From: Hydractinia symbiolongicarpus
Lineage: Eukaryota > Cnidaria > Hydrozoa > Anthoathecata > Hydractiniidae
Length of the DNA stretch: 64,000 nucleotides
Assembly (NCBI RefSeq): GCF_029227915.1
Contig: NC_079877.1
Span: 7,628,001 to 7,692,000 of the forward strand
Direction of reading: 5' to 3'
Below, one piece after another: positions 11,218 to 24,848 of the stretch. Position 1 is the stretch's first letter. Every line of letters starts with the position of its first letter. Below the pieces are notes generated by a model. That model ran no database searches and was not told where the DNA came from. It worked only from the letters and a program-made list of their open reading frames with translations. Made by a program: the position numbers and the translations under genes.

Positions 11218-14195
11218 TCGTAATTTGACATGATTGCTAGAACTCAGCGATTACATTAGGCTCTGTGGTAGCGCTTTATTTAAAAATTAAGATAAATAAG
11301 TCATTCTTTACTGTGGGACCAATCCTAGCCGTTAGTTCGCGCTGAAGAAATGAAGACATTCTCAAAAACTACATTTCATTGATTTCTTGGCGGTATAATT
11401 CCGTTTGAGTTAAAACGGTTGCGTCACATATTCGTACCAACATGTATTTAGCGAAAGTATTCTGATATTACTATGTTGCATCGCTTTTAACTGAGAAACG
11501 TTTGACTGTGCGACTTAATTGAACTGATTTTGGACTTTGACCTCATAAGTGTGATAAATGAGACAATTGGACTCCAAAAAAGAACATTCTTCGTAAATTG
11601 ACATGATTGCTGGAACTCAGCGATTACACTGGCCCTTTGGTAGCGATTCATTTAAAAATTTAAATAAATAAGTCATTTTTTACTGTGGGACCAATCCTAG
11701 CCGTTAGTTCGCGCTGAAAAAATAGAGAAAGCTTTAAAAAGTACATTTCATTGACTTTCTAACGGTTTCAATCCGTTTGAGTTACAACGGTTGGGTCACA
11801 TATTCGTACCAACATGTATTTAGCGATATATTTCTGATATTACTAGGTTGCATCGCTTCTAACAGTGAAACGATTGACTGTGGGACTTAACTGAACTAAC
11901 TTTGGACTGTGACCTCATAAGTGTGACAAATGTGACAATTGGACTCCTAGAAAGAACATTCTTCTTAATTTGACATGATTGCCGGAACTCAGCGATTACA
12001 CTGGACCCTGTGGTAGCGATTCATTTAAAAATTTAGAAAAATAAGTCATTTTTACTGTGGGACCAATCCTAGCCGTTAGCGCGCGCTAAAGATATAGAGA
12101 CAGTTTCACAAACTCCATTTCATTGACTTTCTAACGGTGTCAATCCGTTTGAGTTACAACGGTTGCGTCACATATTCGTACCAACATGTATTTAGCGAAA
12201 GTATTCGGATATTACTAGGTTGCATCGCTTTTAACTGTGAAACGTTTAACTGTGCGACTTTATTGAACTGATTTTGAACTTTGACCTTATAAATGTTATA
12301 AGTGAGACAATTGGACACCAAGAAATACCATTCTTCTTAATTTGACATGATTGGTGGAACTAAGCGTATACACTGGACCCTGTGGTAGCGATTCATTTAA
12401 AAATTTAGATAAATAAGTCATTTTTACTGTGGGACCAGTCCTAGCCGTTAGCGCGCACTGAAGATATAGAGATAGTTTCAAAAACTCCATTTCATTGCCT
12501 TTCTAACGGTGTCAATCCGTTTGAGTTAGAACGGTTGCGTCACATAATCGTACCAACATGTATTTAGTGATTTTCTTCCGATATTACTAAGTTGTATCGC
12601 ATTCAACAGAGAAACGATTGACTGTGCGACTTAATTGAACTGATTTTGGACTTTGACCTCATAAGTGTGATAAATGAGACAATTGGACTCCAAGAAAGAA
12701 CATTCTTCGTAATTTGACATGATTGCTAGAACTCAGCGATTACATTAGGCTCTGTGGTAGCGCTTTATTTAAAAATTAAGATAAATAAGTCATTCTTTAC
12801 TGTGGGACCAATCCTAGCCGTTAGTTCGCGCTGAAGAAATGAAGACATTCTCAAAAACTACATTTCATTGATTTCTTGGCGGTATAATTCCGTTTGAGTT
12901 AAAACGGTTGCGTCACATATTCGTACCAACATGTATTTAGCGAAAGTATTCTGATATTACTATGTTGCATCGCTTTTAACTGAGAAACGTTTGACTGTGC
13001 GACTTAATTGAACTGATTTTGGACTTTGACCTCATAAGTGTGATAAATGAGACAATTGGACTCCAAAAAAGAACATTCTTCGTAAATTGACATGATTGCT
13101 GGAACTCAGCGATTACACTGGCCCTTTGGTAGCGATTCATTTAAAAATTTAGATAAATAAGTCATTTTTTACTGTGGGACCAATCCTAGCCGTTAGTTCG
13201 CGCTGAAAAAATAGAGAAAGCTTTAAAAAGTACATTTCATTGACTTTCTAACGGTTTCAATCCGTTTGAGTTACAACGGTTGGGTCACATATTCGTACCA
13301 ACATGTATTTAGCGATATATTTCTGATATTACTAGGTTGCATCGCTTCTAACAGTGAAACGATTGACTGTGGGACTTAACTGAACTAACTTTGGACTGTG
13401 ACCTCATAAGTGTGACAAATGTGACAATTGGACTCCAAGAAAGAACATTCTTCTTAATTTGACATGATTGCCGGAACTCAGCGATTACACTGGACCCTGT
13501 GGTAGCGATTCATTTAAAAATTTAGAAAAATAAGTCATCTTTACTGTGGGACCAATCCTAGCCGTTAGCGCGCGCTAAAGATATAGAGACAGTTTCACAA
13601 ACTCCATTTCATTGACTTTCTAACGGTGTCAATCCGTTTGAGTTACAACGGTTGCGTCACATATTCGTACCAACATGTATTTAGCGAAAGTATTCGGATA
13701 TTACTAGGTTGCATCGCTTTTAACTGTGAAACGTTTAACTGTGCGACTTTATTGAACTGATTTTGAACTTTGACCTTATAAATGTTATAAGTGAGACAAT
13801 TGGACACCAAGAAATACCATTCTTCTTAATTTGACATGATTGGTGGAACTAAGCGTATACACTGGACCCTGTGGTAGCGATTCATTTAAAAATTTAGATA
13901 AATAAGTCATTTTTACTGTGGGACCAGTCCTAGCCGTTAGCGCGCACTGAAGATATAGAGATAGTTTCAAAAACTCCATTTCATTGCCTTTCTAACGGTG
14001 TCAATCCGTTTGAGTTAGAACGGTTGCGTCACATAATCGTACCAACATGTATTTAGTGATTTTCTTCCGATATTACTAAGTTGTATCGCATTCAACAGAG
14101 AAACGATTGACTGTGCGACTTAATTGAACTGATTTTGGACTTTGACCTCATAAGTGTGATAAATGAGACAATTGGACTCCAAGAAAGAACATTCT
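11218..14195. repeat. Four-monomer HOR, 1,489-bp period, two adjacent copies
   Basis: The segment 11,218-12,706 recurs at 12,707-14,195. Markers: 'gattgctagaactcag' at 11,232 and 12,721, and the 'cattgcc' monomers at 12,488 and 13,977. A minor difference is 'aatttaaataaata' (about 11,657) against 'aatttagataaata'. This is the layer from which the nine-mers were later built; the next four-mer replaces the C-type monomer with one carrying 'gactctctaacgg' (14,350). The same arrangement is at 24,980-27,957. Confidence 0.83.
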
Positions 14196-16005
14196 TCGTA
14201 ATTTGACATGATTGCTGGAACTCAGCGATTACACTGGACCCTGTGGTAGCGATTCATTTAAAAATTTAGATAAATAAGTCATTTTTTACTGTGGGACCAA
14301 TCCTAGCCGTTAGTTAGCGCTGAAGAAATAGAGAAAGCTTTAAAAAGTACATTTCATTGACTCTCTAACGGTTTCAATCCGTTTGAGTTACAACGGTTGG
14401 GTCACATATTCGTACCAACATGTATTTAGCGAAAGTATTCTGATATTACTATGTTGCATCGCTTTTAACTGAGAAACGTTTGACTGTGCGACTTAATTGA
14501 ACTGATTTTGGACTTTGACCTCATAAGTGTGATAAATGAGACAATTGGACTCCAAAAAAGAACATCCTTCGTAAATTGACATGATTGCTGGAACTCAGCG
14601 ATTACACTGGCCCTTTGGTAGCGATTCATTTAAAAATTTAGATAAATAAGTCATTTTTTACTGTGGGACCAATCCTAGCCGTTAGTTCGCGCTGAAAAAA
14701 TAGAGAAAGCTTTAAAAAGTACATTTCATTGACTTTCTAACGGTTTCAATCCGTTTGAGTTACAACGGTTGGGTCACATATTCGTACCAACATGTATTTA
14801 GCGATATATTTCTGATATTACTAGGTTGCATCGCTTCTAACAGTGAAACGATTGACTGTGGGACTTAACTGAACTAACTTTGGACTGTGACCTCATAAGT
14901 GTGACAAATGTGACAATTGGACTCCAAGAAAGAACATTCTTCTTAATTTGACATGATTGCCGGAACTCAGCGATTACACTGGACCCTGTGGTAGCGATTC
15001 ATTTAAAAATTTAGAAAAATAAGTCATTTTTACTGTGGGACCAATCCTAGCCGTTAGCGCGCGCTAAAGATATAGAGACAGTTTCACAAACTCCATTTCA
15101 TTGACTTTCTAACGGTGTCAATCCGTTTGAGTTACAACGGTTGCGTCACATATTCGTACCAACATGTATTTAGCGAAAGTATTCGGATATTACTAGGTTG
15201 CATCGCTTTTAACTGTGAAACGTTTAACTGTGCGACTTTATTGAACTGATTTTGAACTTTGACCTTATAAATGTTATAAGTGAGACAATTGGACACCAAG
15301 AAATACCATTCTTCTTAATTTGACATGATTGGTGGAACTAAGCGTATACACTGGACCCTGTGGTAGCGATTCATTTAAAAATTTAGATAAATAAGTCATT
15401 TTTACTGTGGGACCAGTCCTAGCCGTTAGCGCGCACTGAAGATATAGAGATAGTTTCAAAAACTCCATTTCATTGCCTTTCTAACGGTGTCAATCCGTTT
15501 GAGTTAGAACGGTTGCGTCACATAATCGTACCAACATGTATTTAGTGATTTTCTTCCGATATTACTAAGTTGTATCGCATTCAACAGAGAAACGATTGAC
15601 TGTGCGACTTAATTGAACTGATTTTGGACTTTGACCTCATAAGTGTGATAAATGAGACAATTGGACTCCAAGAAAGAACATTCTTCGTAATTTGACATGA
15701 TTGCTGGAACTCAGCGATTACACTGGACCCTGTGGTAGCGATTCATTTAAAAATTTAGATAAATAAGTCATTTTTTACTGTGGGACCAATCCTAGCCGTT
15801 AGTTAGCGCTGAAGAAATAGAGAAAGCTTTAAAAAGTACATTTCATTGACTCTCTAACGGTTTCAATCCGTTTGAGTTACAACGGTTGGGTCACATATTC
15901 GTACCAACATGTATTTAGCGATATTTTTCTGATATTACTAGGTTGCATCGCTTCTAACAGTGAAACGATTGACTGTGGGACTTAATTGAACTAACTTTGG
16001 ACTGT
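12655..16005. repeat. Nine-monomer HOR unit a (3,351 bp) inside block V copy 1
   Basis: Offset 3,351 links this unit to 16,006-19,356. Markers recurring at that offset are 'gattgctagaactcag' (12,721 and 16,072), 'aagtcatctttactg' (13,531 and 16,882) and 'gaacatccttcg' (14,560 and 17,911). The unit contains 1,489-bp four-mers (monomers ending in the 'cattgcc' type at 13,977 and 15,466) plus one extra monomer starting at 15,839. Its duplicate lies at 26,417-29,767. Confidence 0.88.
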
Positions 16006-19000
16006 GACCTCATAAGTGTGATAAATGAGACAATTGGACTCCAAGAAAGAACATTCTTCGTAATTTGACATGATTGCTAGAACTCAGCGATTACATTAGG
16101 CTCTGTGGTAGCGCTTTATTTAAAAATTAAGATAAATAAGTCATTCTTTACTGTGGGACCAATCCTAGCCGTTAGTTCGCGCTGAAGAAATGAAGACATT
16201 CTCAAAAACTACATTTCATTGATTTCTTGGCGGTATAATTCCGTTTGAGTTAAAACGGTTGCGTCACATATTCGTACCAACATGTATTTAGCGAAAGTAT
16301 TCTGATATTACTATGTTGCATCGCTTTTAACTGAGAAACGTTTGACTGTGCGACTTAATTGAACTGATTTTGGACTTTGACCTCATAAGTGTGATAAATG
16401 AGACAATTGGACTCCAAAAAAGAACATTCTTCGTAAATTGACATGATTGCTGGAACTCAGCGATTACACTGGCCCTTTGGTAGCGATTCATTTAAAAATT
16501 TAGATAAATAAGTCATTTTTTACTGTGGGACCAATCCTAGCCGTTAGTTCGCGCTGAAAAAATAGAGAAAGCTTTAAAAAGTACATTTCATTGACTTTCT
16601 AACGGTTTCAATCCGTTTGAGTTACAACGGTTGGGTCACATATTCGTACCAACATGTATTTAGCGATATATTTCTGATATTACTAGGTTGCATCGCTTCT
16701 AACAGTGAAACGATTGACTGTGGGACTTAACTGAACTAACTTTGGACTGTGACCTCATAAGTGTGACAAATGTGACAATTGGACTCCAAGAAAGAACATT
16801 CTTCTTAATTTGACATGATTGCCGGAACTCAGCGATTACACTGGACCCTGTGGTAGCGATTCATTTAAAAATTTAGAAAAATAAGTCATCTTTACTGTGG
16901 GACCAATCCTAGCCGTTAGCGCGCGCTAAAGATATAGAGACAGTTTCACAAACTCCATTTCATTGACTTTCTAACGGTGTCAATCCGTTTGAGTTACAAC
17001 GGTTGCGTCACATATTCGTACCAACATGTATTTAGCGAAAGTATTCGGATATTACTAGGTTGCATCGCTTTTAACTGTGAAACGTTTAACTGTGCGACTT
17101 TATTGAACTGATTTTGAACTTTGACCTTATAAATGTTATAAGTGAGACAATTGGACACCAAGAAATACCATTCTTCTTAATTTGACATGATTGGTGGAAC
17201 TAAGCGTATACACTGGACCCTGTGGTAGCGATTCATTTAAAAATTTAGATAAATAAGTCATTTTTACTGTGGGACCAGTCCTAGCCGTTAGCGCGCACTG
17301 AAGATATAGAGATAGTTTCAAAAACTCCATTTCATTGCCTTTCTAACGGTGTCAATCCGTTTGAGTTAGAACGGTTGCGTCACATAATCGTACCAACATG
17401 TATTTAGTGATTTTCTTCCGATATTACTAAGTTGTATCGCATTCAACAGAGAAACGATTGACTGTGCGACTTAATTGAACTGATTTTGGACTTTGACCTC
17501 ATAAGTGTGATAAATGAGACAATTGGACTCCAAGAAAGAACATTCTTCGTAATTTGACATGATTGCTGGAACTCAGCGATTACACTGGACCCTGTGGTAG
17601 CGATTCATTTAAAAATTTAGATAAATAAGTCATTTTTTACTGTGGGACCAATCCTAGCCGTTAGTTAGCGCTGAAGAAATAGAGAAAGCTTTAAAAAGTA
17701 CATTTCATTGACTCTCTAACGGTTTCAATCCGTTTGAGTTACAACGGTTGGGTCACATATTCGTACCAACATGTATTTAGCGAAAGTATTCTGATATTAC
17801 TATGTTGCATCGCTTTTAACTGAGAAACGTTTGACTGTGCGACTTAATTGAACTGATTTTGGACTTTGACCTCATAAGTGTGATAAATGAGACAATTGGA
17901 CTCCAAAAAAGAACATCCTTCGTAAATTGACATGATTGCTGGAACTCAGCGATTACACTGGCCCTTTGGTAGCGATTCATTTAAAAATTTAGATAAATAA
18001 GTCATTTTTTACTGTGGGACCAATCCTAGCCGTTAGTTCGCGCTGAAAAAATAGAGAAAGCTTTAAAAAGTACATTTCATTGACTTTCTAACGGTTTCAA
18101 TCCGTTTGAGTTATAACGGTTGGGTCACATATTCGTACCAACATGTATTTAGCGATATATTTCTGATATTACTAGGTTGCATCGCTTCTAACAGTGAAAC
18201 GATTGACTGTGGGACTTAACTGAACTAACTTTGGACTGTGACCTCATAAGTGTGACAAATGTGACAATTGGACTCCAAGAAAGAACATTCTTCTTAATTT
18301 GACATGATTGCCGGAACTCAGCGATTACACTGGACCCTGTGGTAGCGATTCATTTAAAAATTTAGAAAAATAAGTCATTTTTACTGTGGGACCAATCCTA
18401 GCCGTTAGCGCGCGCTAAAGATATAGAGACAGTTTCACAAACTCCATTTCATTGACTTTCTAACGGTGTCAATCCGTTTGAGTTACAACGGTTGCGTCAC
18501 ATATTCGTACCAACATGTATTTAGCGAAAGTATTCGGATATTACTAGGTTGCATCGCTTTTAACTGTGAAACGTTTAACTGTGCGACTTTATTGAACTGA
18601 TTTTGAACTTTGACCTTATAAATGTTATAAGTGAGACAATTGGACACCAAGAAATACCATTCTTCTTAATTTGACATGATTGGTGGAACTAAGCGTATAC
18701 ACTGGACCCTGTGGTAGCGATTCATTTAAAAATTTAGATAAATAAGTCATTTTTACTGTGGGACCAGTCCTAGCCGTTAGCGCGCACTGAAGATATAGAG
18801 ATAGTTTCAAAAACTCCATTTCATTGCCTTTCTAACGGTGTCAATCCGTTTGAGTTAGAACGGTTGCGTCACATAATCGTACCAACATGTATTTAGTGAT
18901 TTTCTTCCGATATTACTAAGTTGTATCGCATTCAACAGAGAAACGATTGACTGTGCGACTTAATTGAACTGATTTTGGACTTTGACCTCATAAGTGTGAT

Positions 19001-19356
19001 AAATGAGACAATTGGACTCCAAGAAAGAACATTCTTCGTAATTTGACATGATTGCTGGAACTCAGCGATTACACTGGACCCTGTGGTAGCGATTCATTTA
19101 AAAATTTAGATAAATAAGTCATTTTTTACTGTGGGACCAATCCTAGCCGTTAGTTAGCGCTGAAGAAATAGAGAAAGCTTTAAAAAGTACATTTCATTGA
19201 CTCTCTAACGGTTTCAATCCGTTTGAGTTACAACGGTTGGGTCACATATTCGTACCAACATGTATTTAGCGATATTTTTCTGATATTACTGGGTTGCATC
19301 GCTTCTAACAGTGAAACGATTGACTGTGGGACTTAATTGAACTAACTTTGGACTGT
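16006..19356. repeat. Nine-monomer HOR unit b (3,351 bp) inside block V copy 1
   Basis: Second copy of the unit at 12,655. It differs from unit a at a few bases: 'gagttataacgg' at 18,108 against 'gagttacaacgg', and ACTGGGTTGC at 19,288 against ACTAGGTTGC. Similarity runs on to about 19,390, where CCAAGAAAG changes to CCAGGAAAG. These differences between a and b are preserved in block V copy 2 (29,768-33,118), so the 3,351-bp duplication is older than the 13,762-bp one. Confidence 0.87.
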
Positions 19357-19561
19357 GACCTCATAAGTGTGATAAATGAGACAATTGGACTCCAGGAAAG
19401 AACATTCTTCTTACTTTGACATGATTGCCGGAACTCAGCGATTACACTGGACCCTGTGGTAGCGATTCATTTAAAAATTTAGAAAAATAAGTCATTTTTA
19501 CTGTGGGACCAATCCTAGCCGTTAGCGCGCGCTGAAGATAGAGAGACAGTTTTAAAAACTC

Positions 19562-19916
19562 CATTTCATTGACTTTCTACAGTTACAACGGTTGGGTCAC
19601 ATATTCGTACCAACATGTATTTATCGATATTTTTCTGATATTACTAGGTTGCATCGCTTCTAACAGTGAAACGATTGACTGTGGGACTTAATTGAACTAA
19701 CTTTGGACTGTGACCTCATAAGTGTGATAAATGAGACAATTGGAGTCCAAGAAAGAACATTCTTCTTACTTTGACATGATTGCCGGAACTCAGCGATTAC
19801 ACTGGACCCTGTGGTAGCGATTCAGTTAAAATTTTAGATAAATAAGCTATTTTTACTGTGGGACCAATCCTAGTTGTTTGCGCGCACTGAAGATATAGAG
19901 ACAGTTTCACAAACTC
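19562..19916. repeat. Shortened monomer (355 bp) with a 17-bp deletion
   Basis: After TTCTA (ending at 19,579) the sequence jumps to CAGTTACAACGG. Seventeen bases at offset 18-34 of the monomer are missing, covering the first AACGG and the CCGTT arm. The deleted parent probably resembled the monomer at 20,289, which also has TTTCAGTTAC. The same monomer recurs at 33,324-33,678. Confidence 0.85.
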
Positions 19917-22522
19917 CATTTCATTGACTTTCTAACGGTTTCAATCCGTTTGAGTTACAACGGTTGGGTCAGATATTCGTACCAACATGTATTTAGCGAT
20001 ATTTTTCTGATATTACTAGGTTGCATCGCTTCTAACAGTGAAACGATTGACTGTGGGACTTAATTGAACTAACTTTGGACTGTGACCTCATAAGCGTGAT
20101 AAATGAGACAATTGGACTCCAAGAAAGAACATTCTTCTTAATTTGACATGATTGCCGGAACTCAGCGATTACACTGGACCCTGTGGTAGCGATTCATTTA
20201 AAAATTTAGATAAGTAAGTCATTTTTACTGTGGGACCAATCCTAACCGTTAGCGCGCGCTGAAGATATAGAGACAGTTTCACAAACTCCATTTCATTGAC
20301 TTTCTAACGGTGTCAATCCGTTTCAGTTACAACAGCTGCGTCACATATTCGTACAAAAATGTATTTAGTGATTTTCTTCCGATATTACTAAGTTGTATTG
20401 CTTTTAACAGTGAAACGATTGACTGTGGGAATTATTTGAACTGATTCAGGACTTTGACCTTATAAATGTAATAAATGAGCCATTTTGACTAAAAGAAATA
20501 TCATTCTTATTAATTTTACATGATTGCTGGAACTCAGCGATTACACTGGGCGCTGTGGTAGCGCTTTATTTAAATACTTAGATAAATAAGATTTTCTTAC
20601 TGTGGGACCAATCCTGGCCGTTAGCACGCGCTGAAGAAATAAAGACATTCTCAGAAACTACATTTCATTGATTTCTTGGCGGTATAATTCCGTTTGAGTT
20701 ACAACGGTTGCGTCACATATTCGCACCAACATGTATTTAGCGAAAGTATTCGGATATTACTGAGTTGCATCGCTTTTAACTGTGAAACGTTTGACTGTGC
20801 GACTTAATTAAACTGATTTTGAACTTTGACCTTATAAATGTTAAAAGTGAGACAATTGGACACCAACAAATACCATTCTTCTTAATTTGACATGATTGGT
20901 GGAACTAAGCGTATACACTGGACCCTGTGGTAGCGATTCATTTAAAAACTTAGATAAATAAGTCATTTTTACTGTGGGACCAATCCTAGCCGTTAGCCCG
21001 CGCTGAAGATATAGAGATAGTTTCAAAAAATCCATTTCATTGATTTTCTAACGGTGTCAATCCGTTTCAGTTAGAACGGTTGCATCACATAGTCTTACCA
21101 ACATGTATTTAGTGATTTTCTTCCGATATTACTAAGTTGTATCGCTTTCAACAGAGAAACGATTGACTGTGCGACTTAATTGAACTGATTTTGGACTTTC
21201 ACCTCATAAGTGTAATAAATGAGACAATTGGAATCCAAGAAAGAACATTCTTCGTAATTTGACATGATTGCTGGAACTCAGCGATTACACTGGACCCTGT
21301 GGTAGCGATTCATTTAAAAATTTAGATAAATAAGTCATTTTTTACTGTGGGAGCAAATCTAGCCGTTAGTTCGCGCTGAAGAAATATAGAAAGCTTTAAA
21401 AAGTACATTTCATTGACTTTCTAACGGTTTCAATCCGTTTGAGTTACAACGGTTGGGTCACATATTCGTACCAACATGTATTTAGCGATATTTTTCTGAT
21501 ATTACTAGGTTGCATCGCTTCTAACAGTGAAACGATTGACTGTGGGACTTAATTGAACTAACTTTGGACTGTGACCTCATAAGTGTGATAATTGAGACAA
21601 TTGGACTCCAAGAAAGAACATTCTTCTTAAATTGACATGATTGCCGGAACTCAGCGATTACACTGGACCCTGTGGTAGCGATTCATTTAAAAATTTAGAT
21701 AAATAAGTCATTTTTACTGTGGGACCAATCCTAGCCGTTAGCGCGCGCTGAAGATGTAGAGACAGTTTCACAAACTCCATTTCATTGACTTTCTAACGGT
21801 GTCAATCCGTTTGAGTTACAATGGTTGCGTCACATATTCGTACCAACATGTAGTTAGCGAAAGTATTCTGATATTACTAGGTTGCATCGCTTTTAACTGT
21901 GAAACGTTTGACTGTGCGACTTAATTGAACTGATTTTGGACTTTGACCTTGTAAATGTTATAAGTGAGACAATTGGACTCCAAGAAATAACATTCTTCTT
22001 AATTTGACATGATTGCTGGAACTCAGCGATTACACTGGGCGCTGTGGTAGCGCTTTATTTAAAAATTAAGATAAATAAGTCTTTTTTCACTGTGGGACCA
22101 ATCCTAGCAGTTATCGCGCGCTGAAGAAATAGAGACAGTTTCAAAAACCACATTTCATTGACTTTTTAACGGTGTCAATCCGTTTGAGTTACAACAGCTG
22201 CGTCACATATTCGTACCAAAATGTATTTAGTGATTTTCTTCCGATATTACTAAGTTGTATCGCTTTTAACAGTGAAACGATTGACTGTGGGAATTATTTG
22301 AACTGATTCAGGACTTTGACCTTATAAATGTAATAAATGAGCCATTTTGACTAAAAGAAATATCATTCTTCTTAATTTTACATGATTGCTGGAACTCAGC
22401 GATTACACTGGGCGCTGTGGTAGCGCTTTATTTAAATATTTAGATAAATAAGATTTTCTTACTGTGGGACCAATCCTGGCCGTTAGCACGCGCTGAAGAA
22501 ATAAAGACATTCTCAAAAACTA

Positions 22523-22895
22523 CATTTCATTGATTTCTTGGCGGTATAATTCCGTTTGAGTTACAACGGTTGCGTCACATATTCGTACCAACATGTATTT
22601 AGCGAAAGTATTCGGATATTACTAGGTTGCATCGCTTTTAACTGTGAAACGTTTGACTGTGCGACTTAATTGAACTGATTTTGGACTTTGACCTTATAAA
22701 TGTTGTAAGTGAGACAATTGCACTCCAAGAAATAACATTCTTCTTACTTTGACATGATTGCCGGAACTCAGCAATTACACTGGGCGCTGTGGTAGCGCTT
22801 TATTTAAAAATTAAGATGAATAAGTCATTTTTTACTGTGGAAGCAATCCTAGCCGTTAGTTTGCGCTGAAGAAGTAGAGACAGCTTCAAAAAGTA
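22523..22895. repeat. Representative class C monomer
   Basis: Class C has 'cattgatttcttggcgg' and 'tataattccgtttg' in place of 'cattgactttctaacgg' and 'gtcaatccgtttg', is preceded by 'gaagacattctc' or 'aaagacattctc', and continues with 'tagcgaaagtattcgg'. The change shortens the first AACGG/CCGTT inverted repeat to CGG/CCG. It recurs in blocks I, III, V, VI, VIII and IX; in block VIII it reads 'cttggtggtataattcc'. Confidence 0.8.
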
Positions 22896-24848
22896 CATTT
22901 CAATGAATTTCTCACGGTGTCAATCCGTTTGAGTTACAACGGTTGTGTCATACATTCGTACCAACATGTATTTAGTGATATTTTTCCGATATTACTAAGT
23001 TGTATCGCTTTCAACAGTGAAACGATTGACTGTGGGACTTAGTTGAACTGATTTTGGAGTTTGACCTTATAAATGTGATAATTGAGTCATTTTGACTACA
23101 AGAAATGACATTCTTCTTAGTTTGACATGATTGCTGGAACTCAGCGATTACACTGGGCGATGTGGTAACGCTTTATTTAAAAATTAAGATAAATAAGTCA
23201 TTTTGTACTGTGGGACCAATCCTAGCCGTTATCGCGCGCTGAAGAAATAGAGACAGTTTCAAAAACTACATTTCATTGACTTTCTAACGGTGTCAATCCG
23301 TTTGAGTTAGAACGGTTGCGTCACATAATCGTACCAGCATGTATTTAGTGATTTTCTTCCGATATTACTAAGTTGTATCGCTTTCAACAGAGAATCGATT
23401 GACTGTGGGACTTAATTGAACTGATTTTGGGCTTTGTCCTTATAAATGTAATAAATGAGCCATTATGACTCGAAGAAATAACATTCTCCGTAATTTTACA
23501 TGATTGCTGGAACTCAGCGATTACACTATGCGCTGTTGTAGCGCTTTGTTTAAAAGTTAAGATAAATAAGTCATTTATTACGGTGGAAACAATCCTAGCC
23601 GTTATCGCACGCTGAAAAAATAGAGACAGTTTCAAAAACTACATCTCATTGACTTTCTAACGGTGTCAATCCGTTTGAGTTAAAACGGTTGCGTCACATA
23701 ATCGTACCAGCATGTATTTAGTGATTTTCTTCCGATATTACTAAGTTCTATCGCTTTCAACAGAGAAACGATTGACTGTGAGACTTAATTGAACTGATTT
23801 TGGACTTTGACCTTATAAATGTGATAAATGAGTCATTTTGACTACAAGAAATGACATTCTTCTTAGTTTGACATGATTGCTGGAACTCAGCGATTACACT
23901 GGGCGCTGTGGAAACGCTTTATTTAAAAATTAAGATAAATAAGTCATTTTGTACTGTGGGACCAATCCTAGCCGTTTTAGCGCGCTGAAGAAATAGAGAC
24001 AGTTTCAAAAACTACATTTCATTGACTTTCTAACGGTGTCAATCCGTTTGAGTTAGAACGGTTGCGTCACATAATCGTACCAGCATGTATTTAGTGATTT
24101 TCTTCCGATATTACTAAGTTGTATCGCTTTCAACAGTGAAACGATTGACTGTGGGACTTAGTTGAACTGATTTTGGACTTTGACCTTATAAATGTGATAA
24201 ATGAGTCATTTTGAATACAAGAAATGACATTCTTCTTAGTTTGAAATGATTGCTGGAACTCAGCGATTACACTGGGCGCTGTGGTAACGCTTTATTTAAA
24301 AATTAGGATAAATAAGTCATTTTGTACTGTGGGACCAATCCTAGCCGTTATCGCGCGCTGAAGAAATAGAGACAGTTTCACAAACTCCATTTCATTGACT
24401 TTCTAACGGTGTCAATCCGTTTGAGTTACAATGGTTGCGTCACATATTCGTACCAACATGTATTTAGCGAAAGTATTCTGATATTACTAGGTTGCATCGC
24501 TTTTAACTGTGAAACGTTTGACTGTGCGACTAAATTGAACTTATTTTGGACTTTGACCTTGTAAATGTTATAAGTGAGACAATTGGACTCCAAGAAATAA
24601 CATTCTTCTTAATTTGACATGATTGCTGGAACTCAGCGATTACACTGGGCGCTGTGGTAGCGCTTTATTTAAAAATTAAGATAAATAAGTCTTTTTTTAC
24701 TGTGGGACCAATCCTAGCAGTTATCGCGCGCTGACGAAATAGAGACAGTTTCAAAAACCACATTTCATTGACTTTTTAACGGTGTCAATCCGTTTGAGTT
24801 ACAACAGCTGCGTCACATATTCGTACCAAAATGTATTTAGTGATTTTC

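Larger units (their letters stand above)
11087..24848. repeat. Block V copy 1: 37-monomer, 13,762-bp segment
   Basis: Every landmark compared recurs 13,762 bases downstream. Monomer starts: 11372, 11744, 12116, 12488, 12861, 13233, 13605, 13977, 14350, 14722, 15094, 15466, 15839, 16212, 16584, 16956, 17328, 17701, 18073, 18445, 18817, 19190, 19562, 19917, 20289, 20661, 21033, 21406, 21778, 22151, 22523, 22896, 23269, 23642, 24015, 24388 and 24761. Sequence left of 11,087 does not match the left flank of copy 2 (T at 11,086, C at 24,848). The edge is uncertain by up to 28 bases because 24,849-24,876 fits both sides. Internally it holds two nine-monomer units and a mixed tail. Confidence 0.95.
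19390..24848. repeat. Mixed-class tail of block V (copy 1), no simple HOR period
   Basis: Starting near 19,390 the order of monomer classes is irregular: N (19,562; 19,917; 20,289), C and N types (20,661; 21,033; 21,406; 21,778), E then C (22,151; 22,523), then B and A types (22,896 to 24,015), then N/E mosaics (24,388; 24,761). Private variants include 'cagagaatcgattg' near 23,390 and 'aagttctatcgc' near 23,744. Nothing here departs from satellite sequence. The duplicate is 33,152-38,610. Confidence 0.8.
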
